DNA of 64,000 nucleotides. It comes from Phascolomyces articulosus (taxonomy: Eukaryota > Mucoromycota > Mucoromycetes > Mucorales > Lichtheimiaceae). Under the pieces are notes generated by a model. That model was given only the letters and a program-made list of their open reading frames with translations, had not been told where the DNA came from and did no database searches. Below are positions 1 to 12,961 of the stretch, one piece after another. How positions within the stretch are numbered: position 1 is the stretch's first letter; every line of letters begins with the position of its first letter. Position numbers and translations under genes: made by a program. The stretch is from contig JAIXMP010000002.1 in NCBI GenBank assembly GCA_025677815.1, positions 1,426,001 to 1,490,000 of the forward strand, written 5' to 3'.

Positions 1-95
1 GACAGGGTAAATTCAATGAAAAAAAAAAAGAATTGAGGAAAAAAGAACTGAAATGATATTAATCGATATCCACAAACCTTCCTCTTATTTTTCAG

Positions 96-3000
96 ACGTT
101 TAGCCAATACAAAAGATACAGTATCCGTTGTCGTCATTTCACTCGATCTATCCAATAAAATTTACCCCGTTATTTATTCATTGGACCATTTACCTTACGA
201 TTGTCGACGACTTGTTGCCGTGCCCAAACCTGTTAATGGTTTACTTGTCATAGCAGGTAATTCCATCTTACACGTATCTCAAGGTTCACCTGGTGTTGGT
301 ATCGCTGTCAATGGATATACGAAAACAGTAACTGAGTTCCCTGGTATGATCTATGACGAAGAGACGATTGGTTTAGAACTTTTATTGGATGGAGCCAATG
401 CCATGCCTTTAAGTCAGGGTCGTTGTTTATTATTTTTACAAAATGGCGATTGGGTATCTGTTAAAATCAAACAAGATGGAAGTAAAGTAGTGGGTATGGA
501 TGTTACCAAAATTGCTTGGACAAAAACCGATCATGAAGCTATTATTTCAGGGAAAAGCAAATTGCCACTGGCCTCAGTGCCAACATGTGTTGCCAATATC
601 AAGGATGGAGAATATTTCTTTTTGGGAACGCGTGTTGGAGATTCTCAATTAATTAAATGGAGCTATAATTCAGGTAAAATAAAAAGAAAGAAAAATAATA
701 AAAACGGGGAACATCCCAAAATCCTCATTGTGTGTTTTCTTGGTTCAATAGATTCTGAAGAATATACGTTCCGAGTATGTGATACCCTATTGAATTCTGG
801 ACCAATTGCTGATATGGCTATTGGTCAAGCGGATGAACCAGAAGTATGTTTTTCTTCCTTGTTGGTGTTATTCATAGTAACATTTGAGTTCAAATCCACT
901 AACAAACAAATTTATATCTAGGAACAACACCAAACCAATGATCCAAATTCTCTTCCAGATCTTGAACTCGTCAGTTGTTCTGGTTATGGTAAAAATGGTG
1001 CTCTCTGTGTATTACAGGTAGATTGATTTCTTTTTTTCTTTTTTTTAAAAAAAAGAAAAGCTTGATGATTTTATAACACCTTATTTATTTATAGCGACAT
1101 ATTCGACCTATTACAACTTTTCAATTTAATCAAAATGGCTGTGAGGCAGTATGGTCCGTCAAATGTCGAAAAGAACAATACTTTGAAGGTGTCAAAGTGG
1201 GTGGTAATATGCATCAAGAAATGAGAGCCAATGCATGGGATGCCACGGCAGATCCAAGTAGTGGCAATGTATGGAATACAGATGGATCATTAGGTGATAC
1301 TTATGATAAGTTATTATTTATTGGAAAGGCATCAAGTACTTTGGTAAGTCTTTAATTTGATGAGAAGATTCGCTTGAGGGTGAAAGATAGGAATATAAAT
1401 ATATTTAATTAAGCAAACCATTCTTCGCAATGGATATTAGGTACTTGCAGCAGGAGAAGAACTTCAAGAATTGCAAAACACAGACTTTTATACTGCTGGA
1501 CGAACTGTTCTCGTCAGTACAGTGTTCGACAATACACGTATTGTTCAAGTTCACCGCACTGGTGTATTATTATTGTCACCTGGTAAGGAAATCAGACAAT
1601 CAAGTGAAAGAAAAAAAAATAGATGAAGGGAAAAGATAACATGGATGATATATACGGAAAAACAATTGGTTTCTTGATTTTTATATACTCATGTTATGTC
1701 GTTAGGTGGCAAACTTATACAAACTGTAAATGTAAAGAATGCAAAGATCATCGACGCCAGTATACGTGATCCATATATTTTACTCAGACTGAGCAACAAA
1801 AGTATAATGATTCTTCGAGGTGACGTGAATACCAAGCAACTTTCCTCCATGCAAATCCCATCATATATTAGTGTAAGCGACATATAATCCTACTATAATT
1901 GTTAGAGACTAATAATAGGAGGGCTATATAAAATGATTAATGATCTTTTATATATCGTATATTTATATAGGAAAAGAAGATTGCGCTTGCTAGTGTTTTT
2001 GCCGATACCACTGGTCTTTTTACACGTATATCCGATAAACAAGCAGAACAAGCCAAAGCACAACAGTTACGCAAATCATCTAATGAAAGGAAGCGAAAGA
2101 TGAATCAAAATGGATCACAATCATCCAATAAAAAGAAATACTCCAGTCCAACACCAATGGATAAGACGACGACTACTGATGAACTTGAATTTGATGATAT
2201 CGATCTTGATTTATATGGTGAACAAGATGCAACTGAAATCAAACAAGAAGTGAAAAAAGAAGAAAAGAGTAATACGAGCAATGCAGCAACACCTACCCAG
2301 CCAATGGATGAGGATGAAGCTGACGTTAACGATGATGATGATGATGATGATGCTATGCTGTATGGTAGCCAGTATGACAATACACAAAATAACCAAGATC
2401 CAACCATGATGAATGCCACATTGGGTGATATCGACGAAGTTAATGTTAGTGTCAAGGGTAACCTAAGCGAAATGACCCCTATCACATTCTGGTGCATGGT
2501 CTATGCCATGGATGGAACGCTTAAACTCTTTAGTCTTCCAGAATTTGAAGAATGTTTTTCAGCACCTTTATTCAACATGCTATCACTGTTAGTGACAGAT
2601 CGACGGGCGCAGCATGGCTCAAGTAACACGACGAACGCAGCGACATCGACGAATGGAAATAGCACCAGTGGTGCAGAAACAGCAAATACAGCAAAAGCAA
2701 CAACAGTGCCAGCCACAGCATCAGGAATTGAAGAAGAATATGTGGATGCTGGTTTGATTCAAGAAATATTAATGACGAATATCGGCAAAGAGCGTAAAGA
2801 TCCGCATTTGGTTGTCCGTACGCGTGCTAGCAACATTATTGTTTATAAAGCATTTTCCTACTTACCTACATTACCTGGTGCAGAGGTAGATCATCATGAT
2901 GTTGAAATATCTGATCGACATAGTGAATCTGTAGATGGCAAACGACTTGCTATTCGACTCTCCCGTGTTCACCACGAATATGTATCTCGTAAAACGGAAT

Positions 3001-4547
3001 TACTAGACGAACAACAACAAAAACAAGAGCTGGGAGTAGATGATGACGAGGATGAAGAGTCAAATAATAACCAACAGCAACGTCTTTTGATACCATTTGA
3101 TGATGTATCAGGATATACAGGTGTATTTGTGGCAGGTTCACAACCTATTTGGTTAATGTGTTCATGCAAAAGTTTTGTTCGGGTTCATCCAATGAAAGTA
3201 CGCCATGATGAAGAAATTATTGGATTTACACAGTTTCACAATGTTAACTGTCATCATGGTTTTATAACAATTGATTCCAAGGTAAATAAGCATATATATT
3301 TTTCTTATAACTCATCGCTCTCCTTCCCCCACCCAAAAAAAAGAACATCATTTTTATTAATAATGGTAAAAAAAATCACAAATTTATGATCCTAGTCCAA
3401 TTTAAGATTATGTAATCTTCCAACGGATGGAATTTCCTATGATATGGATTGGGTAATGCGAAAAGTACCTCTTGGGCAAACTGTACATAAAATTGAATAT
3501 CACCCAACTATGCAAGTCTATGCTGCACTGGTATCAGAAGCAGAACAAGTGCGATTACAAACTGAAGAAGGCACGTTTATGGATGGTCTTGAAGATGAAG
3601 AACGTGAACCAGGTCAATTCCTTCCCATCGTCGATCGTTATTCATTGATCATGATATCACCTATTACTTGGGAAACGGTGGATCGCGTTGTGTTTGAAGA
3701 ATTTGAACAAGGCTTGTCATTACATTGTTCTGTTCTCGAATCGAAACAAACAAGTAGCGGTACAAAAAATTTTATAGCTGTTGGCACTGGCTATTTACGT
3801 GGTGAAGATACAGCTATGCGAGGATCTGTAAGTTGTACACAATGAGAGAGAGTTTCTTTTTTTTTTTTTAAAAAAAAAAAAAAAGAGATTGATCTATTGA
3901 AACTTTCAGTAATATTATATGATAAGACTAATGCTTCTTCCTTTATAAATAGATTTACATATTTGATATTATTGAAGTTGTACCAGAACCGAATAATCCA
4001 CAAACGAACCATAAATACAAACATCTGCATACTGAGGATGTCAAAGGTGCTGTCACATCCATGTGTGACGTTAGCGGTCATCTTGTTTCATGTATTGGAT
4101 CCAAGGTGATCATTTGGAGTTTTGAGGATAACGAAAGTTTGGTGGGTGTTGCTTTCATTGACGTACAAATCTTTGTGACCTCCATCAGTTCGATCAAGAA
4201 TTTTATTGTTTTAGGCGATGCTCAAAAATCTGTATGGTTCCTAGGTTTTCAACTGGAGCCAGCCAAATTGGTCATGTTAGGCAAAGATTACCAATCTTTT
4301 GAAGTATCCACAACCAACTTTATTATTGATGATAAATCAATGTATCTTTTGATTGGTGATACCGATGATAACTTGGATATCTTTCAGTATGCTCCCTTTA
4401 ATTTGCAATCGTTTGCAGGTCAAAAGTTGATGCGTCGTGGTGATTTTCATATTGGTTCTCAAGTACGATCCATGGTTCGATTACCTCAAATTACAAGAAC
4501 GAGTGATAAATATGAATATAATAGACGACACTTTTGTTTATGCGGTA

Positions 4548-4578
<31 letters not shown>

Positions 4579-4969
4579 TTTTTCTTCGTTGTGTTGTTAA
4601 AAAATTCGAGTCATTAACTTATCAAGCGCTTGTTTTGGTAACTAATTAGGCACCTTTAGTGGAAGCATATCGGTAGTGTCACCCATACCCGAAAAAACAT
4701 TTAAACGATTGAATACACTCTATGGTCAACTTGTTAATGGATTACAGCATGTAGCAGGTCTAAACCCACGTGCTTTCCGATTAATTAAGGGACCTAAACA
4801 ACGTATGTCATCTAATCGTACCAAGGCTGTATTGGATGGTGATTTGATTTTTGAATTTGCAGGATTATCTGTAAACCAACAACGTGAAATGACCAAACAA
4901 ATCGGTACAACAGTGGCTAGAATTATGGAGGATTTAGTAGATATTGATAGTAGTATTGATCATTTCTAA
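96..4969 (+). CDS. CFT1: CFT1 / CPSF160, cleavage and polyadenylation specificity factor subunit 1 (5' partial)
   Basis: Large beta-propeller scaffold of the nuclear pre-mRNA cleavage/polyadenylation complex. Ten exons are visible: 96-673, 752-843, 922-1017, 1095-1343, 1441-1582, 1706-1872, 1971-3281, 3396-3827, 3953-4544 and 4650-4969, giving 1325 residues. The frame already runs at the first splice acceptor, so the N-terminal propeller start lies upstream of the window. Family hallmarks are the segment around RLANTKDTVSVV followed by LPYDCRRLVAVPKP, and the C-terminal CPSF_A region ending FEFAGLSVNQQREM near the stop. Exon 7 carries a low-complexity acidic insert (Asp run near 2330-2350) and a Ser/Thr/Asn-rich stretch (about 2610-2730), both probably disordered loops. 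Intron 1 (674-751) is a multiple of three and stop-free, so its retention would not break the frame. Identification is firm; the exact edges of the acidic exon are slightly less sure. Confidence 0.93.
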
Positions 4970-6760
4970 AGAGGAAAAGAGGAAAGAGGCAAATATAATT
5001 ATAATGTAAAATAATGATTAAATTATAGCACCAAAGTCTTGTTATTGTTATTATATAGGTTTATTGTATGGGACTATATCGTTAAATAACTCTAATACCT
5101 ATCCAAAAATGGGTCACACTATTTTCAAGTGTTAAATTTTTTTGTCTCATAAACAATTTGTTAAAAGATTTACGTGATTTCCTATAGAAACCACCAGTCA
5201 TCTATTGAAATAATTACAAACTGGTTATCTCACTCCCATATATAACTCAATGGAATCCACATCCAAATATTATTTAGAAAATTATCCTCCTGATACTCTT
5301 TTTTAGTTGTAAATCTTTATGGATAACTTGTAAAATCATAATTTCGTTTATTTATTTTCATTATTCTTTCATTCATTTAATTTCAAATTTAATAATGATC
5401 GATATTGACAATGATGACACAATGGATAAATTATATTTTTATAATATAAGATCACCTACTCTCACAGTCATACAACAATAATAACGCTGAACAGAATTAT
5501 TTTTTATTAGCGTATATATCAAAATGGTACCAATGGAAAGTTCTAAAGCTTGGATTCCCAAGCCAAACCAAATTCAAAAAGAATGATTTTATAAATATTG
5601 ACAGGAAGAATGTTAAATAACTATTGACATATATAGTAAAAAGAAAAATAGGTTATTATCATGATACAAGTTCCCAGGTTATTAAACAAGTAGCCACAAT
5701 AATGGTTTTTTTCTGAATGGTTGCAATTTTTTATAAGTAAATTGGACAAACAGATGAAATTTCCTTGTGTTACTCTTTTTTGTGCGACGATCCCAATCTT
5801 ATTTTCTATCAAGAAATTTTCAGGTCTGGTTCTTTCTCTTCTTGTTAACAGACAACACAGTCTAGGTCTTTCCAACCAGAAATTAAAAGAACTCGGGGCA
5901 TTTATTATTAATTATTACTTTTTGTTTACCATTACATATAAAAATACAAACCATGGTGGTATTCTTTTAAGGGTATCCTATTGATTGTCATTCTATTTCA
6001 AGATAATTCTCATATGGGGTGATATTATGATGAATGAATCACACAATATATATACTACAATCATTTTAAACAATAAGACTCACCATTCAAAGTAAATATA
6101 TATATAACAAAAATAATGATCTAACCGCGTCTCATTTGTGGAGGGGTAGAAGAGGATGATCTAACGTTGTAATATTTTATATATGAAAATGAAATGATAA
6201 ACCATTATTATTATTTTTACCAGTTGGTGTAATCCCTGAATATGAATCGGTCGAGAAAAACAAAAAAAAAAGTTACAAAAGATCATAAAAAGCACGTTGT
6301 AAACGTTGAAAAATGGTTGATTTGCTATAAACATGTGGCAGGTTTTAAAAACCGCGCATGGATCACCATTATCCATAAATAAATCAAAAAAAGGGGGGGA
6401 GGGGATTTTATTGCAGATGCATATAGCTAAACTATAAATGCATGAGTCTATGACTAAAGAAATATTAGTGGATCTTTCTTTTTTTACAAGTTACGAATGA
6501 GTTTACTACCATTATCATTACCATGGCCTAATCTATCAATCGAAACTAGGAGAACTATAATTACATTGACACGCCAAGTTAAGCATTTAAACAATTCACA
6601 TTTTGAATAAAAAAGGTAATTGTAATAAGTTTGGTAACACAGTTACTTAACGCTTATTAGCAACCATTTTGAACCTTAACATACACTCTAAAAAAAACTG
6701 AGTTGCTTGAATTATTTTTGGTATTGATTTCATCAACACAAACACTCTATTTTTGCCTCG

Positions 6761-6794
<34 letters not shown>

Positions 6795-7196
6795 CTCCTC
6801 TTTTCTTTTTTTCTTTTCTTTTACTCTCTTTCCTTCACCTTAAAAAAAGTGGTTCATTTCAATCTTTTTTTTATAATTTGGTTTTTATTTTTTTACATTT
6901 GTATATAAAAAAAACCATATTACCCTATTCCTTTCCTTTTTTATTCAATTGACGACAAACAAAAAACTTTATACCGAGAAGTAACAAACGACATCTCATT
7001 TTCAACTCTCATTCAACAATATATTATTATTAGTATTATTGAATCAACAACAACAGCAACAGCAAAAAGTGTCATTTGTTTATTTATACATATATATCAA
7101 AGGAAATAGCGTATTATTTGATACCCCTTTCTGCTCTCTCACACACTCCTTATTCTATACAAAGATAACGAAGCAACAAAATTTCATATTAAAAAA
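4970..7196. other. Intergenic spacer, CFT1 to UPF0658 gene
   Basis: AT-rich spacer with no convincing gene. A (CT)n tract running into (GT)n sits near 6761-6793. CT-rich and poly-T blocks just before the next start codon look like a fungal promoter and 5' leader. A short CAA-repeat reading frame near 7039 lies in this leader and is not taken as a gene. Confidence 0.6.
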
Positions 7197-8302
7197 ATGT
7201 GGATTATATCACGCATCGTAAGAAACAATAATAAGCCCCATTTGATTCTACTCCTTATTAATTAATACATATTATATGTGATAATAATAATAATAATGAC
7301 AATAATAATGACTATAATCATAGTTTGGTGAATCACGATGGACACGCGCTATTTTCTTAACCATTGTTACTCAAGCATTACTTGCCATTATATTTGAAGC
7401 TATCATTTTTGCTTATCATGCAAATCAAGTCGGTATTATTGATGAACAACGATTAGGCCAAAAAGGAGTAGGTGATGGATTAGCTACTGCTTATGCAAAT
7501 GCTCGTTCATTACTTGTTTATTTTATTCTTTTTATTCTTGCACAAATCTTTACAGTGGCTCTTGTAGTGGATGCGGTATATATACATATATATATTTCTC
7601 TTGTTATTTCGAACAAACAAACAAAAAATATACAGGATTAATGATAAATTTATTTGTAATATATGAAATGGATAGATCTATCAAAAAAATACAATTCAAT
7701 TGATTGCACTGATTGCATTTGAATTAGGCATGACCGCTTATTCCATCATTCAATATCATCAATCTTCAACATTATTTGATACCGACGATGACAATGTAAA
7801 ACTTGCTGTAGCTTATTTGGGAGATGCTTATCATGCTTCTCGATGGGCTGAAATTACCATGATATGTATCATGATAATCAGTAGTATTATATTTTGTTTC
7901 CTTGCATACAAATTATATCTGGAATTCGGTTGGCATATCTATAAAAAGATTGGTGCTGATTTGGCCATGCGAGGTAAAACTTTACAGGCTGCAAATGATA
8001 TTATCCATAGGCACTCACATAAAACATACATTTTAAATCATTAGATCGATATAAAATGTATCAAATCTTTATGATGCTTTTAAAATTGGACTTTTTTTTC
8101 TTTTTGGCATTATCCGTTCAATATTTAGCCTTACTCTGTGTTGCATGGTGGCCGGAAGCAGTAGCAGAAGGAGATAAACAAAGAATTGTCAAGGAATTAA
8201 TTGAGCATATCATTTTAAGTTGTGCTGTTTCTATTGCTATGCTTTGTTTAGCTTATTGGGGCGTAAGTGATATTATTGGTTCGTTTATGCTGTTGTCAAT
8301 GA

Positions 8303-8344
<42 letters not shown>

Positions 8345-8874
8345 CAATGTTGTATTCATGGTTTATTTTCTCTATATTTAGTTACGACGAGAAAAAAGAA
8401 TTGTCATGTTTATGTTCCATGCTCTTGCAGGAACAAGTATGGGGTATTTTATCTATTTACTCGTTCAAATTTACGCAAATCCAGAACGATTCCTTGGATC
8501 CAAGGTTTTCCTTACTTTCTTTTGTAAGTTAAGTTATTTTTTTTCTTATGGATATATAACAAAAATAGATATACTGACAAAAATTATAATAGTGATTGTG
8601 GATATACTTTTGATTGTTGTATCAGTACCTGTTTCAATTTTATGTGTTAAAAACTTTAATCATGGATTAATCAATCATAGTAAGTTTATATTATTATTAT
8701 TTGGATGGGCTGATTTGTTAGTAGGTTAAAAGGAGGAGGGAGGAATGATTTTCAATTTGGATCACTGACGACATATATATAGTATCACATGCAACAGCGT
8801 CACAACAAGCTGGTCATTCAATGGAACCTATTGGTCAAGAAAAATCAGGCACTCGACGATGGTCCATTGAATAA
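7197..8874 (+). CDS. UPF0658-type Golgi membrane protein
   Basis: Polytopic membrane protein of 369 residues, encoded in seven exons: 7197-7217, 7324-7575, 7676-7973, 8045-8262, 8382-8523, 8593-8679 and 8783-8874. About seven hydrophobic segments are visible, for example [43 protein letters not shown] and [16 protein letters not shown]. The order, and motifs such as [15 protein letters not shown], match the fungal UPF0658 Golgi family (S. pombe C23H3.04-like), whose biochemical role is unknown to me. The first coding exon is only 21 bp; it was chosen because its ATG and splice phase join cleanly to [11 protein letters not shown]. Intron 4 carries a (TA)n tract of about 35 bp. The C-terminal tail is short and polar. 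Family assignment is from memory of motif resemblance. Confidence 0.8.
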
Positions 8875-8891
8875 ATGAACAACAGACAGCC

Positions 8892-8925
<34 letters not shown>

Positions 8926-9667
8926 CAACTTCATCCATTCAAATCATTACTATATCAAATCATTTTTACATACTTTTTTTTTCTCCTCTATTTCATACCT
9001 CTTTACTATTTATTATTATTATTGTTATTATCATTATCATTGTACGTTTACTCTTTCCTTTTTTTTTCTCATCATTCAAATCCATTCATTCATTCATTCA
9101 CTCTGTCTTCTCTCCTCTACCTCCTTTTGACCAATCCTTCACTTCCCCCTGAAACTTTCTTTTCATTTATATAGCATTCTCTCTTTCAACGACCCAAAAC
9201 AAACAAACAATATCAACACCACCATCATCATTTTATTAACAAAAATAAAAAGAAAATAGTTTCTATTTTTGAGTATATATATTTTGATAACTAAACACAA
9301 AATAAAACAAGCCAAGCGTCATAATTGAAGGTCGTATGATCTACCACCACTTAAAATAAGTATGTCTATTTATGCGTGGGAAAATAAGAGCTCACCTTCA
9401 CCCGATGGCTCCTTTATTTTTATTCTCTTTCGCATTATTTTTTCCACACTTTTTCAACTTGATTGTTACAACAAAGTACCTTTTTTATAATTCTCTTCTT
9501 TTCTTTCTTTCTTCACTTTACTTTTTATATCTATCTCTACCATCTATCGATCGATCGATTTATTCCCCCCACTCTTTTTTTTTATATAATTAGTTCAACT
9601 AAAACTATATATACCAACAATTCCATACATTCTACTGCATAACAAGAATAAAAAGACAAAAAAAGAC
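8875..9667. other. Spacer with (TA)n tract, promoter region of sulfite oxidase gene
   Basis: A (TA)n run of about 30 bp near 8893-8924 lies just after the UPF0658 stop. The rest is T/C-rich with ATTC repeats near 9080-9100, as expected for a 3' flank and the next gene's promoter and leader. No coding sequence recognised. Confidence 0.6.
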
Positions 9668-11601
9668 ATGTCTACCTCACCTCTAGATTATAGTCAAGAT
9701 CCTCCACGATCTCAGTATGACCTTATTATTCGTAAAGATAAACCATTTAATGCAGAACCAAGAATACAAGATCTTGTCAAACATTATATTACACCTGAAC
9801 AATTTATGTTTGTTCGATCTCATGGTCCTGTTCCTATGCATTTAAATGATTCCCATATCATTACAGTGCAAGGTGGTGAAAATACAAAAGAATTTACTGT
9901 TGGACAATTAAAGACGCAATTTAAAAAATACCATGTTATGATGGCCATGCAGGTAATGACTTTATCATATCAGCAGTTGTTAGGATATATGTATATTATT
10001 TTCATATCATTTAAATATTCATCATATATGATACCAACAAATGATTTCAATCAATACTACAATAGTGTGCTGGTAATCGACGAGACGGTTTACATCGAGT
10101 TAAACATACCAAAGGGGTAAATAGAACATTTGATAACAAAAATCAAAAGTGGGAATTATCACACACACACACACACACATACATACCCATACACCATAAA
10201 CCTATCATATTATTTTTACATTTTGGAATTATCACACGGGGTGTTACACATTATTACGTAGTAACGCGCAATCAAACAATTTTTATTTTTATCAAACACA
10301 CTTAATGACAGGTAATTTGGGGAGCAGCCGCTGTCGGAAATACTACTTTTGCTGGTTGTCGCCTCAGGGATGTACTCCATGCAGTTGGCGTTACCTCCTT
10401 TAAAAATGATTTACATGTTGCTTTTGAATCCGTTGAACAGGTACTTTATTTTATACATATTAAAAAAATTAATGGGGATGAGTCTGGACCCTTGCATTAT
10501 TGTTATTGTTGTTGTTATTAGGTTCGAAACAGAATGATTGATTTTTGAACATTACTGGTTTCTATTTTTTTTTATGATTTTATTTGTATAGTGTGAAGAA
10601 ACGCCTTGTTATGGATCATCTATTCCACTTTGTAAAGCTTTGTAAGGAAAAAAAGAGGATTTAATATATGAATATAGGACAAACGGATGTTAGTTTCTCA
10701 CTGTGTAATGATGAATATTATATCACATTTTATAGAGACGAATTCGGTGATGTATTATTAGCCTATGAGGTAATGATTAAAAGGAAAAAGTTGTATATGA
10801 TTCATACCCATTACATAATATACTTTATTGCTCACTAGCCATATAAAACTTGTATTATTACCCACAATATTCGTACACTAGATGAATGGAAAACCATTGA
10901 CCCGTGATCATGGATATCCGCTACGTGTTGTGGTCCCAGGTTACATTGGTGCCCGATCCGTCAAATATTTAAAATCCATCATTGTTCAAGACCATGAATC
11001 CACCTCTTATTTCCAACAACGTGATTATAAACTCTTACCTGCGAATGTGAGTTGTGAAGCTGAAGCAGAAGAATATTGGTGTAAAGTACCAGCGATTGGT
11101 GAATTCAATGTCCAATCTTTTGTATGTTCACCTTCTCATGAGGAGGAGGATACTATAAAAGCATCCGGCATCATGACAGCACAAGGTTATGCATTATCAG
11201 GAGGAGGTCGAGGCATTCAACGTGTGGATGTTTCAAATGATAATGGTGAAACTTGGCAAGTGGCTAATCTATATCAACCCACTTTAACCACTTCAGCCCA
11301 TATTTGGGGTTGGTGTCTTTGGACCCTTAAATTAGAATATAAAGGATACCCAATTGTGAGTCGTGCAGGTAAAGTATATTAAAGCGTTTTGCATAAGTTT
11401 CAAAAAAAAAAAAGACTGACAGACGATGCATAATTGGTGTTACAAAGAAGTAATATTGAGTTTTGAAATATTGATATGTTGTGTTTTTCTTTTCTTTTCT
11501 TGAATTATTTAGTGGATTCAGCTGGTAATGTTCAACAAGAATATCCAGTTTGGAATTATCGTGGTGTATTGAATAATTCATGGAGAACTGTTAATCTGTA
11601 A
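9668..11601 (+). CDS. Sulfite oxidase-type molybdopterin enzyme, no cytochrome b5 domain
   Basis: Oxidises sulfite to sulfate with a molybdenum cofactor. The 374-residue protein is spread over seven exons: 9668-9952, 10066-10116, 10312-10440, 10592-10641, 10736-10769, 10882-11368 and 11513-11601. The signature CAGNRR (residues 96-101), whose Cys is the Mo ligand in this family, opens a 51-bp exon. It is followed by WGAAAVGNTTFAGCRLRDVL, GKPLTRDHGYPLRVVVPGYIG and SVKYLKSI, the standard Moco-domain order, then the Mo-co dimerisation domain with IQRVDVSNDNGETW. There is no N-terminal heme domain or targeting peptide, so the layout is like plant sulfite oxidase rather than the animal mitochondrial form. 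The C-terminus is VNL, close to but not a standard peroxisomal signal. Nitrate reductase is excluded because no b5 or FAD/NADH domain follows. Confidence 0.9.
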
Positions 11602-12027
11602 TCTTCTTCAATCATCGAAATAATAAATTGTTCTTTTTTTTAATTTTTATATTTTATTCATGGGGTCAAAAAAGAAGAACAAGTCGGTGTGGATTTTTTG
11701 GTTTCTGTACATGGGACGGGAAAGAATAAAGTGCAACATTTTTTAAGATAGGATTATATACATTAGAGAGAGAATGTGACTAAGTCAAAAAAAAAAAATG
11801 AGGAACGTGTTTGAAGGGGGAGGAGGGAGGATTATTGGGATAAGATGGTTTGACATTAGTATGGAGAGGGGTGTTATGTGTTGTTAAGTTTTTTGAATAT
11901 GAATACGAAAGGAATTTTTTGGATTTTAAAACAAATAAGGCGTGTAAATGGTGTGTGTGTGTGTATGGCAAAAAAAAAAAAACAAAGTGAGATTAAAAAG
12001 AAAAACAACAAAGAAAACATATTTTTT

Positions 12028-12961
12028 TTAAGATGAAGGTTGGGTATGGAAGAATGGCAATCGACCACCAGCTTGTTTTTCACGGATCATTTGAAGAATA
12101 TGTCGCATTCCTTTTCGTGCCTATAATAATCAACAAATAAACAAAGTTATTATGATGCATTTCAACGTGGTATGGGAAAAAAAACCCATAGAATATGGTA
12201 TGTTATGTTGTATGAGAAAATAATAATAATAATAATATTTACCTTGGATGCATTTGCGGCAAAATTACTCTGACCAAACATTTCAATGCGACTGGTCATT
12301 CCCCATCCAAACCGTGAGACAATACATGCTTCTGATTTACAAGTAGTAGTATTTTCTTCATTTCCAACTTGAAATTTTTGTGTTTCGACAATTTGCATAA
12401 TTCGAACATGATTCAAATTTTTCGTACGTGTTATCATCGTCATTGATTTCGGATCCACTTCTGATTCTTCAATCACAAATGCTTCCGAATTTTTCAAAAA
12501 CTATAATGAAAATTTTCTTTGTGTAAGTCTTATTTGAAACAATCCATCCCACAATAATCTCCATGGTGATCACTCATAATATTTACAGTTTTTGGAAACC
12601 ATTTGGGCGCTTTTCCTTTTTTAAGGACAAGTCGTGTCGTTCGTAATACGCCTTGTTCATCCACATAACGATCCAAAACATCCACTGCTAGTACTATATA
12701 GATACATATTTCATTATTTTAGTAAGTTTTTTTTTCTATCTTTTAAGTTCTTCACCCTTCTCTCTCCATTAAAACTTACCATGAGAAGCAAAAGGATTAG
12801 GATAGCGTAACCAAAATGCCAAAGTTACATTTTGCCATGGGTGACTAAAGAATAATAAATTTCATTATTATTAGTTGTTTTTTTTTGAATGGTTATTGAA
12901 AACATTTCTTCATGTTTTGAACTTACTCGTAACTAAAACTATGCTGATAAAACTTGACCAT
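12028..12961 (-). CDS. PRELI/MSF1-domain mitochondrial lipid-transfer protein (Ups1-like)
   Basis: Intermembrane-space phospholipid-transfer family (yeast Ups1-3, human PRELID/SLMO). Five exons on the minus strand (12961-12927, 12844-12780, 12693-12587, 12500-12243, 12120-12028) give 185 residues, the usual length. Hallmarks are the start MVKFYQHSFSYDHPW, the RYPNPFASHVLAVDVLDR block, GVLRTTRLVLKKGKAPKWF, and EESEVDPKSMTMITRTKNLNH. The RYPNP and LRTTRL motifs look more like Ups1/PRELID1 (phosphatidic acid transfer with Mdm35/TRIAP1) than Ups2, but subfamily choice is an inference. The gene converges with the sulfite oxidase gene, with 426 bp between their stops. Confidence 0.87.

Noticed and set aside
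2100..3170. Several long minus-strand frames opposite CFT1 exon 7
   Set aside because: They are mirror frames of the Asp/Ser/Gln-rich codon runs in the real exon.
5621..5984. Overlapping 84- and 87-codon frames on both strands
   Set aside because: They cover the same DNA in opposite directions and neither has conserved-looking blocks; taken as chance frames.
7039..7221. Gln-run frame before the UPF0658 gene
   Set aside because: The Gln run is a CAA repeat in the leader; the frame overlaps the true first exon in another phase.
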